Source: Apoderus coryli (taxonomy: Eukaryota > Arthropoda > Insecta > Coleoptera > Attelabidae). Taken from it: 64,000 bases of DNA. The notes beneath the pieces were generated by a model that saw nothing but the letters and a program-made list of their open reading frames with translations, did no database searches and was not told the origin of the DNA. Shown here piece by piece: positions 63,971 to 64,000 of this stretch (position 1 is its first letter; each line of letters starts with the position of its first letter). The stretch lies in the NCBI GenBank assembly GCA_911728435.2, contig OU452203.1, forward strand, positions 21,286,293 to 21,350,292, written 5' to 3'. Both the position numbers and the translations under genes were made by a program.

Positions 63971-64000
63971 CCTGAAAACGCGTTTCGAATACATCATCAG
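63971..64000 (-). ncRNA. Hammerhead-like motif cut by the window end
   Basis: On the minus strand the window starts at CUGAUGA (64000-63994), then U, a minimal stem II (G-UAUU-C), GAAA, the palindrome ACGCGU and H17 = U (63977). The stem I 5' strand lies outside the window. The hexamer differs from ACAUGU but is still self-complementary. Confidence 0.45.

Larger units (their letters stand above)
57831..64000 (-). other. Large groucho intron (open to the right), repeat-rich
   Basis: Upstream of the exon at 57729-57830 no further groucho coding exon was recognised to the end of the window, although the Q domain must be encoded somewhere upstream. The region holds hammerhead-like motifs, a 161-bp MITE, a 446-bp duplication and two tRNA-like sequences (separate entries). 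The stretches 58650-59800, 59926-60496, 61397-62190 and 63240-63970 show nothing else recognisable apart from MITE-type ends (61411, about 61478, about 61628) and GC-richer patches at about 60000-60200 and 63400-63780. Confidence 0.6.

Overview
This is eukaryotic, insect-type DNA. Genes are split by GT-AG introns, the background is very A+T rich, and transposable elements are dense: non-LTR retrotransposons, mariner/Tc1 relics, MITE-like hairpins and tandem repeats. A beetle would fit, but nothing in the window fixes the species.

Layout. 1-15.6 kb: intron or upstream DNA of the MEX3-type gene, filled with repeats (a LINE at about 1-2.9 kb, a DD41D-type mariner at 5471-6759, a 354-375 bp tandem array at 8.6-10.1 kb, a palindromic mariner derivative at 11466-12168, an antisense LINE at 12.7-14.3 kb). 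15595-16901 (+): the last four coding exons of a MEX3-family KH/RING RNA-binding protein. 16.9-28.6 kb: extremely A+T-rich DNA with no recognisable gene. 28.7-32.4 kb: Tc1-like and R1/I-like element relics. 32.5-36.3 kb (-): three tandem, apparently intronless F-box genes that share their coding region and a poly(A)-signal block; the most downstream copy looks truncated. 36.6-45 kb: MITEs, two degenerate LINEs, a perfect 66-bp palindrome and two fold-back elements. 45273-46876 (+): a complete five-exon fructose-1,6-bisphosphatase. 46952-47932 (-): a complete two-exon metaxin, convergent with it and only 75 bp away. 48.4-49.4 kb: a hAT-like MITE and a small fold-back element. 50922-57830 (-): the last eight coding exons of Groucho/TLE, whose N-terminal Q-domain exons must lie beyond 64 kb. 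57.8-64 kb: a large groucho intron with MITEs, duplications and tRNA-like sequences.

The host genes are not a pathway cluster: an RNA-binding ubiquitin ligase, SCF-type adaptors, a gluconeogenic enzyme, a mitochondrial outer-membrane import protein and a transcriptional corepressor.

The most unusual signal is a dispersed family of hammerhead-ribozyme-like motifs at 35.1, 49.3, 56.8, 57.3, 58.1/58.3, 62.4 and 64.0 kb, with weaker ones at 58.9 and 59.3 kb. They share a CUGANGA core, a stem II that covaries between copies, GAAA, and a short palindrome at the stem III position that stays palindromic while its sequence changes (ACAUGU, ACGCGU, AAAUUU). The copy at 49277-49320 keeps the whole catalytic core and sits inside a 180-bp fold-back element with perfect 33-bp terminal inverted repeats. 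Hammerheads of this minimal type are known from Penelope-like retroelements; here they appear as small, partly inverted, non-coding elements.
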